Shown one piece after another: positions 1 to 11,701 of a DNA stretch of 64,000 bases (position 1 is the first letter of the stretch; each line of letters starts with the position of its first letter). The position numbers and the translations under genes are program-made. The stretch covers positions 125,489,373-125,553,372 of the forward strand of contig OY987299.1 in assembly GCA_963920635.1 (NCBI GenBank). Reading direction: 5' to 3'. The notes under the pieces were generated by a model. The model was not told where the DNA came from. It saw only the letters and a program-made list of their open reading frames with translations, and searched no databases. Source of the stretch: Pseudeuparius sepicola. Taxonomy: Eukaryota; Arthropoda; Insecta; Coleoptera; Anthribidae.

Positions 1-50
1 ATGACTAGGATCCGGATCACGGGCTCATTATTCGAGTTAGTTATAGGTGC
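1..50. other. Left flank, no feature seen
   Basis: Fifty bases upstream of the first hAT-like terminus. I see nothing in them. The 8 bases next to the terminus (TATAGGTG) would be the target duplication, but the other end of this copy is missing so it cannot be confirmed. Confidence 0.4.
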
Positions 51-335
51 AGGGACTCTTTAAAATAAAGGGACCCAGCATGTCACAGTCTATCACATAG
101 GAAAAGTGAAGCCTTGAGGGGAAGTTTGCTTTCTGTCGACTCCAAGGAGACCACAGGGGGCTGGTACAAGGTTATGTTATATGTCAGTGTCCAATTGCCA
201 TCAGGTCTTATGTGACAAGCCAGTGCCATGGATTCTAAAGGAAGCAAAATATTTCCCATCATAATTCACAATTTTCAAGTTTTCTAACTTCCAGATACAG
301 ATGGGTCAATTAAAGGTATAATGCGGCCGCCTGAA
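50..335 (+). mobile_element. hAT-like non-autonomous element, family A, left-end fragment
   Basis: Begins with the CAGGGACTC terminus, followed by a long match to the left end of the complete element at 48717-50774. The same sequence occurs inverted at 63220-63375. The match stops near the GCGGCC-containing block around 325-335, after which the sequence changes to a GC-rich patch. This copy keeps about 25 bases that the 48.7-kb copy has lost, so it is a sister copy rather than a duplicate. No coding capacity is visible. Confidence 0.7.
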
Positions 336-470
336 GGACGCCCGTTACCAGCGCAACGCGGGCCGGAGTGCCGGGAGCCGGGGACCCCCCCCCTCCCCGG
401 CTTCCTACGACGGGTCGCCGCGGGTTCCTCACATTCGGAACAAACGGAATAGACCGGGAGCTAGTGACAG
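336..470. other. GC-rich patch of unknown origin
   Basis: About 130 bases with many CpG dinucleotides and C runs, in sharp contrast to the AT-rich surroundings. It directly abuts the truncated hAT-like copy. No open frame of note and no match to the other GC-richer patches that I can see. Confidence 0.4.
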
Positions 471-644
471 ATTTTTTTTGGACGTGATTCTACCTTCTAC
501 TCAGTATGGCTTTCAAAGGTTTCCTCACAATAATAAGGTATGAATCAGAGGGTCGAACTGGGTCCTTCACATGGAAAAGTGAGTCTTGATTTATTCGGAA
601 AATATGCGTTATGATATGATTTTAGTCCGGCAGCCATATGTTTT
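471..644. other. Unassigned AT-rich sequence
   Basis: Nothing recognisable. Confidence 0.3.
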
Positions 645-1175
645 ACCACAGCCGACTCTAGGAAAGCCCTGAAGTTGAGAAAGCTGGCAATACGGCTTGC
701 GGGTCTGCGCGGCGTGGCCTGTCACTCCCTGTCAGTTGATTGTACAAGAAATTTACCAGAATTAATGTGTGTAGTGCGGGTAGTGCTAATATCGTCGCCA
801 GATTGCTACGACGAGGCAGTGTGTCTCTGGGTGGAAACAGACAGCCCGAAATGCTGGCGACAGGTTTTCTATAAATTTGTTTTGTTTGTGAAAAAATGAA
901 ATATTTCTCTAAAAGTTCAAAGTGAAGAATCGTTATTTTACAGTTTCAAGCCTCAAGATGCCTATAACCGTCGAGGGAAGCTAGAACTTAGTTATATACC
1001 TGGCTGTAAGTCAAATCGTAATAATAACTTGAAGTAGCTAGGTTTTCTTTGCTCGATGGCAAACGGACAACTTGTATTTGTTTTGGGCTCTCCAAAGGAC
1101 GAAATTTTAAGAATAAAATGTAATCTTTAGAAGGTTGTGGTTTTCTGAGCAGACTGCCAATGATAAGTATTAGCC
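645..1175 (+). repeat. Dispersed repeat B, copy 1
   Basis: Direct repeat of 11165-11690, starting at the shared CAGCCGACTCTAGG and ending at the shared AGAATAAAATG. Most positions are identical over roughly 500 bases. Copy 2 has an extra segment of about 50 bases near 11605-11650. The short frames at 675 and 11193 run through both copies but are shifted by indels, so I do not call them genes. No terminal inverted repeat, RT motif or poly(A) tract is visible. It could be the untranslated part of a retroelement or an unclassified interspersed repeat. Confidence 0.7.
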
Positions 1176-1486
1176 TTGTCTTGAAACTGACGAAGAAAAG
1201 AGACGGCATAGCGTTACACCTTACATCAGATAAATTGTGTACCTACATTATTAAATAACGTTCAATTTAAACTGTACTTGACAAGCGCAAACGGTATTCC
1301 ATCTTTTTTTCAGCAGTTTCATAACAAGAACTTGCATGTTTATTATTGGCAGCATCTATCAATTATATCTAGTACTTAGGTATATTGCATTAAGAAGATT
1401 ATAATTATATTTTCAAAGAGACAGGGAGGAATATTTCGCTATTATTATAATTAAGTTACAACCTCAAAAATAAAATTTAAGCAGAA
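1176..1486. other. Unassigned AT-rich sequence
   Basis: No gene, repeat or terminus recognised. Confidence 0.3.
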
Positions 1487-1673
1487 TACAGGGTGGCCCA
1501 CCACGAACTGCATCGATCTATATATGGAAAACTAAAAGTATGAAAATTCTGAAAATTTGGCACCTCACCAATGCCGATGGGCGCTGCTCACTAAGATATT
1601 TTGGTGAATCTGGCACTTCCGGTTATACCGGAAGCCGATATCAACTTTGTTATCTCAAATGGACCACCCTGTA
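1487..1673. mobile_element. Short mariner-type MITE
   Basis: A 183-bp unit bounded by CAGGGTGGCCCA on the left and the complementary TGGACCACCCTG on the right, each flanked by TA (1487-1488 and 1672-1673). TA duplication and CAGGG ends are typical of Tc1/mariner-derived miniature elements. It has no coding capacity. Confidence 0.7.
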
Positions 1674-1865
1674 TATTATTGAATTTTTTGATACTAGGCA
1701 TCATTTTGGAACAAAAACATGCAACATGTCCTATGTCTAAATCCAACCGTTTTTGAGATATGTGCATTTTTCCGAAAAAAATTAGCAATTTATATGAGGA
1801 AACCGCGAAATTTCAAAACGAATTTTTTGCATCGTGTAACAGAAGTCAAATAAATCCGTTCTTAT

Positions 1866-2232
1866 ACAGGGTGTTCACAAAATATGAATAAAAATTACAT
1901 TCAAAATGTCTTTAAATCTCGAAATTTTCAAATGGAAACCCCAATTTTTTTCAATGCGATCCTATTCACCACTAAAAATGATGACAACTTTGTGCAAGGT
2001 TTCCTATACCTAAATACAGTAATTTTTGATTAATTTACGAAAAACCCACTTTTCGTCCATAAAATGCGGGGTTTGCTTAACGCTTGGAAAATCATATTAG
2101 CCGTGGACGTTGAAAAGACAATCGCGGCAGAGAAAATGTCACTTGGTTTATAAATTATTGTCAACAATAATGCCGGCGCGCTTAAATTACACAATCGAAG
2201 ATTATTTAAATTTGTTGGAGGTATGGGCCTAA
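1866..2232 (+). pseudogene. Possible mariner-like 5' remnant
   Basis: A lone TACAGGGTG terminus near 1866 is followed at 2170-2232 by a short frame starting MPARLNYTIEDYLNLLEVWA. This has the look of the N-terminal helix of the mariner-like transposases found elsewhere in the window. The frame then stops, and a shifted frame over roughly 2233-2295 continues with basic residues of the same type. No right end was found. This is a weak call from composition and position; a protein search would decide it. Confidence 0.3.
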
Positions 2233-3466
2233 GGCGCCAAATTCAAATTTCAAGATGTCAACTTCGTAAATTTGGTAAAAAACACTTTAAAATGATTGTT
2301 TACAATATATAGCTCATGGTTTTACAACACGGATAATAATCTACGAGAGTGAAAGTCACATTTTCAAGAGCTTTTGCTGCATTTTGATATCTTCGGGTAA
2401 AATTTTCATAAATGCCAATTATTTCTTATTAGATACAACTAAATTCGAATGCATAAAACCATAAAACTTCCCGATTTTAAGGTGGCTACGTTTAATCATG
2501 TAAAAGTATAAAACTCTCCAAACAGTCCAAACCAAAACCACTTTTACCCTGGAAGACTGTGTAGGAACAAAATCACTTTTGATGGCCTTAACCTACTTTC
2601 CCTTAAAATGGGCTCTTTAGGGAAGGAAAAAGCGGACACTTTAGGACCGCCTTTTAGTTTCCCTTGCAGTTGGGAACGGAACACGTCCACGGCATGATTT
2701 AAATATGTCCGAAACTATAGACACAACCTAAAACCTATAAACTAAAATTGAATTTTAATCACTTTATTAGTAAGTAAACGTAAACAACTTTATTATATAG
2801 TAAGTAAGCGTAAACAACTACAAAAAGCTACCACGCTGTGATGACGTAGTGAACGTTTCGCGTCGAAAGCTGACGGGCCTTTATCATTGCCGTGGTGCCG
2901 GTAATAGGGCCAAAAACGATACATAGAGGTATGTGGAAAAACCTCGGGAAAAACGATATTAAGAAAAAGTGTTTGTTGCGTAATTCTACATTTTCCTCAA
3001 AAAAAAACGAAAATTAAAAGGGGGAGTAATACTTCTTATATTCCGAAACTAGTTAACTTTCAATGAAAATAGATACGTGGTAGTTAAGTGAGAGAGAACA
3101 AACTTTAAATTAAAGTCTAATGTATACCCTATATATTTATAAGCATAACCCCGACATAATATTTAAGCTGGAGGAATTATATTTAAACACGTTTAGGCAC
3201 GATGTGTGAAATGTTATTAACTATTTTCTTTAGCTTACTTTCTTACTTATTAACACATAATAATAACGAATATTTAATATTTTATCCCAAAATTAACGCG
3301 AAAATAAAACTATTGGCAACAATTTATATCACCCTTTTGTACACAGTAAAAACGAGACCGGAATATTACACTAAAATCTTTGTTTTTACTAATTGTTATA
3401 TGTATTTTTTCCTTATAGGTACACGTACAACTAAGAATTTACTTGTCGTGCCATTTAATTTTAATC

Positions 3467-3513
3467 CCTACTAGCAGTGACTATAGATTCTTTCTATAGT
3501 CATTGCTACTAGG
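3467..3513. repeat. Hairpin, about 21-bp stem
   Basis: The two arms CCTACTAGCAGTGACTATAGA and its near-complement pair over about 21 bases, with two mismatches, around a 5-base loop (3488-3492). It lies alone in AT-rich sequence. It may be the remnant of a foldback element. Confidence 0.7.
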
Positions 3514-4214
3514 TATTACAAGATATTCCATGAAGCTAAACGTAATCTATGTGAAATTTACTTTTAAATTACTTATTATTCCATTTGATTATATTATTTT
3601 ACAGATTCATATATTTTACATGTACGATAATTTAATATTACCCCAGCAGTCAATAAATTAACATGTAATTGCAACGCGGCTTAGCCATCCTCCCCCGAAT
3701 TTTCACAGTTTAGTCATCCGTCGAGATGCAGGCATTGTCTCCGCAGAGTGCTCTATAATAATTATTAATTATATTGATAGTATTAGCAATTTTCTTACGC
3801 TGTGTTTGTATTATTTAGTGCAAAATGTAGCTACATGTATGTAGTGAGAACCGCAAGGACTGTAATAAAAGGCTGGTATATGTGGGATACAAATGCACAG
3901 TGTGTCATAGCAGAAAATTTGCCGTCGTAATGGAGAACAAAAAAATTTATTGAATCGGACTGCTTGAACGAAAGTTTTGTAAAAGCTTTCTGTGAGGTTA
4001 TCCGCCTGAAATAAGTACCTACCACCATTACTTATTCAATGGTACCACCACCACCTTATAGAATTTATCCAAAGATTTGTTTTCGAGAAGGGGTGGAGAC
4101 AAGGTAAAAGAAACCAAACAGTAAATTTAAAGTGATAGATTGTATAAATCGACTATGCAGAAGAATGGAAGGAGAAAGAAGGGGAATACCGAACGAAGAA
4201 AGAAGGTTTTTATT

Positions 4215-4295
4215 TAAAGACTAGTTAATAGGAGTATAATATAATAATACTAGATAATATAGTATAATAATATAATATAGTAAAATAATGTTTAT
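4215..4295. repeat. TA-rich low-complexity tract
   Basis: Irregular runs of ATAATA and TATAGTA with no fixed period. Confidence 0.7.
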
Positions 4296-5229
4296 TTTTT
4301 TCAATAAAACTATTAAAAACAAGTACCTAGGTGCAGAATAATTTTCTTCTCACAATTTAATATGGTTACAGTACGTTCACTTTCAGTATTTAAAAATCTC
4401 ACAGCTAATAAAATTGAACAAACATATTGCACGATTTTCTATTAGGTTCCTTTTATCATCCCCATGATCATTTCGGAATTAGACACATAATGAAGTTACT
4501 GACTGTTCAAATAGGTGGACATAATATTATAATTTTAATACCACAAATACACATTCAAAATTTATAACAATAATAAAATAAATGGAACAAAAAGTGTTTA
4601 AATAGTTATGTATTGGAGAGGTATAAAATTGATTCAAGCTTAAGTTTAGGCCTGCCTCTCTAGTAAACCAGTACATTTAGTGAAATAATAGTTAGGTATT
4701 TTGGTGTACCAAGGCACTGAAGTTCAACAGTGAGGTTGAAACGTTGAATGATCAACTGTAAATATCATTCAATATCCATGAAGGTAAAAGTTTTTTTAAT
4801 TATTTGCTCAATGTATTTTTTGTACACATTCACGGAAAACCTGAGAATCTATGTAAATATCATCCAAAATACATGTTCGTTCAAGTTTTTTTAATTATTT
4901 TTTCTACGTAAAATTGCTGTTGGGAAACTGAATTTTTCTTTGCAAAGCCATGTAAAATTCAGTAAGTTAATGGAATCTAGGGTATTATGACAATATATTA
5001 ACATTTAAATATTACCTTTAAAAATAATTAAATGCTTTGAAAATTGTTACATGTTTTTACTAGGAATTTTATGAAACTGGAGGTACAAGTAATTTTACCT
5101 GTATACAAGTTAGGTATATTGTTGCCAATGTCAGACATGGTAAAATTACCGGGAATTTTTTTACTGTGTAGATGCGTATACCTTTTTGTAATGTGCCAAT
5201 TAGCCAATTATTATAAATAGCCCTCTTCA

Positions 5230-5560
5230 TCGTCTTCGGATTGTTCCATTAAAAACTAAAAGTTTTAGAACATCGCCCTCATTTGAACTCGGCTCTAATA
5301 AACTCTTCGGGAAAATCTCATTCCCAATTATCGCGACTTAATGCTAATAACTACCGAGTTTAAGGCGGCGTAAAAGCAAACGGCACTGACGAAATTTCGT
5401 TTGGATTTTCACCGGGAAAACTTAATTTCCAAAGTGTCTTCCCGGCCCGGAGTTCTAATAAACGATTTACATAACAAAGTGCCACGACACGCCGGAAACC
5501 CCAACTTCATTTACAAGGTAAAGCCAGGACTGCCAGGAGTATTTAACTATAATAAAATTT
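5230..5560 (+). repeat. Old GC-richer dispersed repeat C, copy 1
   Basis: About 290 bases align, at moderate identity, with the reverse complement of 24330-24620. The best-conserved core (5398-5480 against 24430-24535) includes TTTGGATTTTC, AACTTAATTTCCAAAGTG and AAACGATTTACATAACAAAG. The only gap in the core is 3 bases, which keeps both copies open in the same frame (ISKV, then INDLHNKV). That could reflect coding or chance. I do not recognise a protein. Confidence 0.6.
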
Positions 5561-6760
5561 TATTAAGGAAAGTTGTTCGGAATAAAAAAATTCTCCTTAA
5601 ACTACACGGGATAGCCCATTTAAAAATTAAAAGTTGGAAAAAAACGACAAAATCAAAGTAGGGCGATTAGTCCGAAGCTTTGAACTTGGTCACAACTATT
5701 TATTATAAACTACTTTTCTTCGTAAAACTTTCCAGTATCTTGCACAGGAAAGGCACTTGACGTATGTAGAAAATGGTGTTTTCCTCATGCCAAAGCCTAC
5801 TTTGATTTTTCGAAACTGAAAATATGACAAATAAAGAAGGGCGGACGGCGGACCCCAAATGGGCTAATTTCAACTCGAAATTGTAAAGTGGCAATATTAG
5901 AGTTCTTCTAAAAAAAAATAAACTTGTTTAAACGCCATAATAAGGCCGTAAATAGAATCCAAAATAAATTTGTAAAATACAAAAAACGCGATATTTAAGA
6001 CATAAAAAGTACCCGCTTTCGTTTGAATTCATTGCTTCAGTGGAGAAGCGCGTACGTCAATCGAACTGCTGTCCTTTGTGCATATTACCTTTATCACTAG
6101 AAACTTAATTATCGCAGCATAAAATATTTGCTGTATTCCCCAGTATGTTACGAAAGGCAGTGATATGTCACTCGCGCTAGCCGGTTCATGGCCGCGCCGA
6201 ATTCGCTGTTTCTAAAGCAGTTTTATGATTGATACGTGTTTTTATAGAGTAGATCTATCGATTTTGGTTATAATTGGCACTTAGTGAACACAGCTATTCG
6301 AAATTTATTGGCAGTAATATTAAGCTGCGACATAATATGCCTATAGATCTTCGCATTTCCTTATAGTCATAATGGGAAGTGCGAAGCTATCATAGCTTTA
6401 AATAGCATTTAATTGGTTTCATTAAAAGGACAGGTAGGTAATGTAATCTCTAATAAATTTCCCTCCAAGTTTCTGAGCAACTGGTGTGAGCTGATGAGTT
6501 TTACCCAACCAGCAAATTTGTTTTATAATTTCAAGACTAATTTTATTTTATTGCTGTTTTTTTATTGTTTCCAAAAAGCTAATTCATTATATTAAAACAC
6601 TATTTTGTTGTCTACAACTAAATAGTCTTATTATTTTATCTTTAAAATGTTTCTACCAAAGAATTATTATAAAATTGCTTATAAAGCAATAAAGAAATTT
6701 TCAAAGAAACGTTTCCATGATTATGTTATAAAACATTTCAGCTTATATAATTAAATTAAC
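5561..6760. other. Unassigned sequence
   Basis: No gene or element recognised in about 1.2 kb. The short frames at 5703-5894 and 6413-6595 have no visible motif. Confidence 0.3.
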
Positions 6761-6968
6761 TACAGGGTGATACATTTTTAGGCATAAATAAGGTTCGAAC
6801 ACTTCTGGGGTGACCGGATCCGTCTATAAATAACGTAAAATAAACGTTGAAACAGAAAATATTCCAGACCCCAGGGAATTCTTGTGTCCATATATCCCCG
6901 ACGTAGTTATGAAAAAATTATGACACGGGCTCAACCGGAATTTATATCATGTATAACACCCTGGAGGT
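6761..6968. mobile_element. Possible short MITE, degenerate ends
   Basis: TACAGGGTGATACAT on the left and the imperfect complement ending AACACCCTGGA on the right enclose about 200 bp. The ends agree over only 10 to 12 bases, so this may be two unrelated termini. Confidence 0.35.
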
Positions 6969-7203
6969 AATAGCAGCAACGGAAAAAATCCAATAAAAGC
7001 CTACTTTCGTATGTATATAATCGCTGCGCCAAATAAAAATGTACCCCGCTCATCCGCCATATTTCTCCCGCACTTTTCCGATTGTACGTCTGCGAGCTGC
7101 CAAAATGTCTTCTACGGCTTCCCCATTTAAATGAATGCAAAGCTGGGGTTACGAAAAAGACTATAGGGAAGTTAAATAAAGGGGAAGTGAAGCAAACGAC
7201 GGA

Positions 7204-7211
7204 TATATCGG
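7204..7211. repeat. Target-site duplication of hAT element (left)
   Basis: TATATCGG, repeated exactly at 8455-8462 on the other side of the element. Eight bases is the standard hAT duplication length. Confidence 0.9.
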
Positions 7212-8454
7212 CAGGGCCGCGCCGTCCACGTGTGCAATGTGTGCGGTGCACACAGGCGCCAGGTGCGAAGGGGCGCCAAAAAACGCCAAAATTCGATGGG
7301 CGCCATAAGGCGCCAAAATTCGATAAGCGCCTAAATGCGACCTAAACCGTATTAGGCATAACATATTTTTAGCTCAAACCTTATAAAAACATAATCCATT
7401 AATTATTAACTATTATTGCGGCAAGAGAAACGTCAAAAAAGTTAGATGGTCAACCTAATTTTCAAACAGCCACACCGTTACGGCGTCGACAACGATTACG
7501 AACATAAAGATGAACCAATTTCGGATCCCCAAATATTTTACAAAATTAATATTTTTTACTGCATTCTCGATCAGGCATTAGTTTCAGTGAATGAATGATG
7601 TTCCTTTTAAACGAAACTCCTAAAAAATCGCAATTAAAACTTTCATGTAAAAATTTTCAGGAAAAACTTAGGTTTAATGATAATTTTTTTTTATGGAGAC
7701 GATTTATACGAGGAAATTGTGTCGCAGTATATCCATACCTAGCCAGTTGCTCTTCGAATTTTACTAACTTTACCAGTACCTATATGTTGCAACTGCAGAA
7801 AAATCTTTCTCAGAACTAAAACTTATAGTAATTGCCCCCCTCCCCCGCACAAGCATGTGGTTGCTTCTGGGGTACTCTTAGTTTGTTTTGAGGGTGAGAA
7901 TTATTATTATATTATTATTATTATAAAAAATTATTTATGATCGTCAATGAGCCAAGAACGATTTTCGAATTTATCTATTATTGCCATCTGTACTAGATGA
8001 CATAGATATGTATATCCACGACATCATAAAAAAATTTGCTAACTTGAAAGCACGGAAAGTGGATCTTCTGTAAATTACTTACTGAAATGTATTGTTGATT
8101 TTTAATAGTAGTCGAAAGACTTATTTATATCTTATGTATGTAATAGTTATTATTTTATTTTGTGATATTAGGTATTAGGTAGATACTGAACAGAAAAAAT
8201 ATTATTTATTTTTATTGATAGTTAGACCTTTTATAAAAACAGATTTTTTTAAATTTTATAATTATTTGTTTTATATTATATTTTATGTTTTTTATGTTAT
8301 ATATACTTTATACTTAATAAATTTTTGTTTGTTTCTACTTATCTACTTTTTTATTTAACAAAACTAAAACCAAATATGTTTTTGAAAACTATTTTTTTAT
8401 GGGCGCCACGGAAATTTTTACACACAGGCGCCACCGAGTGTGGGCGCGGCCCTG
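7212..8454. mobile_element. Non-autonomous hAT transposon, 1243 bp
   Basis: Ends are CAGGGCCGCGCC and its complement GGCGCGGCCCTG, flanked by a perfect 8-bp duplication TATATCGG. Subterminal blocks carry several AGGCGCCA motifs on both sides (7255-7330 and 8400-8432), which are probably transposase-binding sites. This terminus and subterminal style is that of hAT elements encoding TTF/ZMYM-type transposases. The interior is AT-rich and has no transposase frame, so the element would have to be mobilised in trans. The perfect duplication suggests a fairly recent insertion. It interrupts an older repeat that resumes at 8463. Confidence 0.92.
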
Positions 8455-8462
8455 TATATCGG
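8455..8462. repeat. Target-site duplication of hAT element (right)
   Basis: TATATCGG, identical to 7204-7211. Confidence 0.9.
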
Positions 8463-8752
8463 TCGTATATCCACGAGTTTATTCACCTCTTTGTTGCAGA
8501 ATGAAAAGATGCACTAAAATGATGGACCTGCAGGATCAAAAAGATAACCTCATAAAAGTTATACGAGTAAAAACACGATCCAAAAACGGGGCGAGTAGCG
8601 CCATCTGTGAGATACGTAGAAATTGATATTTTCAGCTTATTCTCCATCCCATGAACATAGCAGTGCCAAATTTCAGTTCAGCAGCTTGATTATGTTGGGA
8701 GATGTAGCCAAAATGCAATTTCGAAAAACAAACTTCAACGCCCTGTATCCCT
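8463..8752 (+). repeat. Dispersed repeat E, copy 1
   Basis: The block 8487-8575 matches the reverse complement of 26305-26400 at roughly 85 percent, including an open frame starting MKRxTKM in both copies. The segment ends near a CCCTGTATCC terminus at 8743-8752. It is the host of the hAT insertion upstream. It is probably an internal piece of a mariner-type element; the shared frame is not a recognised protein. Confidence 0.5.
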
Positions 8753-9053
8753 TAAACAAACGTTAATTTCTATAGTAGGAAGCTACTTTCTCAATAGTTT
8801 TGGATTTATTTTATAAGCTAACACTACTCCTGTTTTATTTGTTCTATGAAGAGTTTCATTTTTATTGCTCGCCACTGGATTCCCTTCAATGAACCTCCGA
8901 GATATTGAGATCAATCTAACTTTTACTACTGCCAGCAGGACTCTGTCTTCCTCACTGAAGGACAAATACATATGCGGAACTAAGTCCTTCCACCAGGACC
9001 TATGCTTCTGTACAAAAATACTTCCCAGAAGAACTTCCAATACGCACTCAATG
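8753..9053. other. Unassigned sequence
   Basis: Nothing recognised; the overlapping frames on both strands here have no motifs. Confidence 0.3.
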
Positions 9054-10766
9054 TACAGGGTGTCCAATTTTGGGTGTTGTTGGGTGTTTTTCTCAAAATA
9101 GTTTTTGAGATATAAACTATGGTTTCCATAAAAAAAAAATAACTTTGGTTCATATCTCAAAAACTATTAACGCTACCAAAAAACTAATTATTCCATTCGA
9201 TTCTACGCCAAAAAATCTATAAAAATAGTTGATTAAATTTGTCGATATACAGTGTGTCCCACTTAAGGACTGACCACCCCTGTAAAATTTTTATTTATGG
9301 CTCGATTTCCATAAACTTTTTTTTGTTGGATAGAGCTTCAAAAATGGCATTAAATGTATAATTCAGGTACCTCGTGCCTTAAATTCATGGCCCACTGAGA
9401 CGGTGTTTTAGTGCTGAAATTTCGAAAAGTACTATTAGGGATTTTTTTAGAGGAAAATCAATGCCGGATTCTTATTCAGCGTTGTTCGAAACCCAAACGT
9501 ACCAATTTGCATTACCATAGCTCTACAGGGTGTTTCAAAATTTTTAGTGTCCCACTTAATTAGTGACCACCCCTGTAAAATTTTTATTTTTAGCACGATT
9601 TCATAAACTTTTTTTCATTCATGGCCCACTGAGACGAAGGTGTAGTGCTGAAATTTCGAGAAGTACTATTAGGGACTTTTTTAGAGAAAAATTAATGCTA
9701 GATTTTTATTCAACGTTGTTGGAAACCCAAACGTACCAATTTGCATTAGAAAATGAAGGACTAATTGAAAATACTGAAATTTGAGTTTATGTTATGTTGT
9801 GTTGTTTATTCATGTATTTGATGATATTAAGTTAAATAAAAAATTAGAATATGAGTTCCTCATGAATATTTTAGTGACCAACTTACCAGAAATTAAGAAA
9901 ATTAATTACAAATTAGTACGTTTTTGATTGGAACCTCTCACTGCATATAAGAATACGGCCTTATTTTCCCTTTTAATTTTTTTGGAACACCCTGTCGAGC
10001 TATGGTAATGCAAATTGGTACGTTTGGGTTTCCAACAACGCTGAACAAGAAACCGGCATTAATTTTCCTCTAAAAAATCCGTAATAGTACTTCTCGAAAT
10101 TTCAGCACTAAAACACCGTCTCAGTGGGCCATGAATTTAACGCACGAGGCACCTGAATTATGCACTTAATGCAATTTTTAAAGCTCTACCGAACAAAAAA
10201 AAGTTTATGAAAATCGAGCTATAAATAAAAATTTTACGGGGGTGGTTAGCCCTTAAGTGTGTCAATAAAAATTTTGAAACTCCGTGTAGAGCTACGGCAA
10301 TGCAAATTGGTACGTTTGGGTTTCGAACAATGCTGAATAAGAGTCTGGCATTAATTTTCCTCTAAAAAAATCTCTAATAGTACTTCTCGAAATTTCAGCA
10401 CTAAACCACCGTCTCAGTGGGCCATGACTTTAACGCACGAGGCACCTGAATTATGTGTTTGATGCCATTTTTGAAGCTCTATCCAACAAAAAAAAGTTTA
10501 TAAAAATCGAGCTATAAATAAAAATTTTACAGGGGTTGTCAGTCCTTAAGTGGGACACACTGTATATAAGTTGTAGCCACGAGAGAGGTTTCCAAAAATC
10601 GAAAATTTCAGTCCTGCGCCAATGCTACTATAAAACTTATCTAAAATCTGATTGGTCCACCAAATTCCTCTCAAAAAAGTAGTACAGTGACGTGAAAACC
10701 GCAACCCTCTAGCTTTAATAATAACCGAGATTTTTGAGAAAAACACCCAAAATGGGACACCCGGTA
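9054..10766. mobile_element. Outer mariner-type MITE containing a nested foldback
   Basis: Left end TA-CAGGGTGTCCAATTTTGGGT at 9054 and the inverted right end at 10766 agree over about 45 bases with a few mismatches and gaps. TA flanks both ends. The interior is interrupted at a TA by the 1.3-kb foldback at 9248-10564; without it the outer element is about 0.4 kb. It has no coding capacity of its own. Confidence 0.75.
9248..10564. mobile_element. Foldback element: four mirrored copies of a 270-bp unit
   Basis: Perfect ends CAGTGTGTCCCACTTAAGGA and complement, with TA on each side. The element consists of two forward copies of one unit (9250-9525, then a shortened one at 9532-9745) followed by two inverted copies (9995-10287 and 10290-10562). 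Every unit carries the same landmarks, CGTACCAATTTGCATT and CAGTGGGCCATGA or complements. Units 2 and 3 begin with a different terminus (CAGGGTGTTTC and its complement), so one foldback has apparently landed inside another. The centre, 9746-9990, is unique AT-rich sequence. Confidence 0.85.
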
Positions 10767-11164
10767 CGTTCTATCATTAATAGTTGAAATTGGTATCTAA
10801 AATATTGATTTTTCCAGACAACGTAGCGAGTGCGCGGACAACTATGTTTCATATGCTTCGATTTAACTGTGTTCGTATGTTACCTATATTGTTTCCCAGC
10901 AAGTGAGAGTGAGTGCAAACGTGTAGTTTTAGTTCTAAAACGTTAATAGTTGAGTATTAGTGTAATAATGTTGAAACAATGGGACACGAAATGTGTGTGA
11001 AATGTAATAAAAAAACCAGCACTGGCAACGAAAACGACCCGTATACCTAAACAAATATTTGTTTTGATTTGAATTTATTTTTTCCGTCGAGAAAATTTAT
11101 ATTTAGACACTTTGAAATGGTTTTATTCGGAGACAGAGAGAGATTATCCGAGTTAAGGTACAGG
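10767..11164. other. Unassigned AT-rich sequence
   Basis: Nothing recognised. Confidence 0.3.
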
Positions 11165-11690
11165 CACAGCCGACTCTAGGTAAGCTCTGAAGTTGAGAAA
11201 GCTGTCAACATGGCTTGCGGGTCTGCGCGGCGTGGCCTGTCACTCCCTGTCAGTTGATTTTACAAGAAATTTACCAGAATTAATTTGTGTAGTGCGGGTA
11301 GTGCTATCGTCGCCAGATTGCTACGACGAGGCAGTGTGTCTCTGGGTGGAAACAGACAGCCCGAAGTGCTGGCGACAGCTTTTTTATACAAAATTTTTGT
11401 TTGTGAAAAACGAAACATTTCTCTACAAGTTCGAAGTGAAGAATCGCTCCGTTACAATTTCAAGCCTCAAGATGCCTAGAACCGGCGAGGAAAGCTAGAA
11501 ACTTAGTTATATACCTGGCTGTAAGTCAGATTGTAATAATAACTTGAAGTAGCTAGGTTTTCTTCGCTTGACGGCAAGCGGTCAACTTGTATTCATTTTA
11601 GCGTTGACTGAAGGTTTAAATTCACCCAACGATTTTAGGCTTTCTAAAGGACGAAAATTTAAGAATAAAATGATTAAGAGCCAAATGCAT
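11165..11690 (+). repeat. Dispersed repeat B, copy 2
   Basis: Second copy of the repeat at 645-1175, in the same orientation, with one insertion of about 50 bases near 11605. Flanking sequences differ, which fixes the limits at CAGCCGACTCTAGG and AGAATAAAATG. Unclassified. Confidence 0.7.
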
Positions 11691-11701
11691 AGACAAACTA
11701 A

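Larger units (their letters stand above)
2233..5229. other. Long AT-rich stretch without a gene
   Basis: About 3 kb with no supportable coding region; the open frame at 3202-3474 has only the composition of AT-rich chance sequence. It holds an imperfect tandem pair of about 30 bp at 2760-2818, a hairpin at 3467-3513, a TA-rich low-complexity tract at 4215-4295, and a short hairpin at 4717-4743 that is described among the rejected items. Confidence 0.4.

Noticed and set aside
3202..3474. 90-codon open frame
   Set aside because: Composition of AT-rich chance sequence (Ile, Leu, Tyr, Asn), no motif, no promoter or splice context.
4703..4745. Possible further hammerhead-like hairpin (CTGA, stem TTCAAC/GTTGAA, then ACG)
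   Set aside because: The GA of the core and the GAAA are not in place; the arm is shared with the short repeat at 24906-24966.
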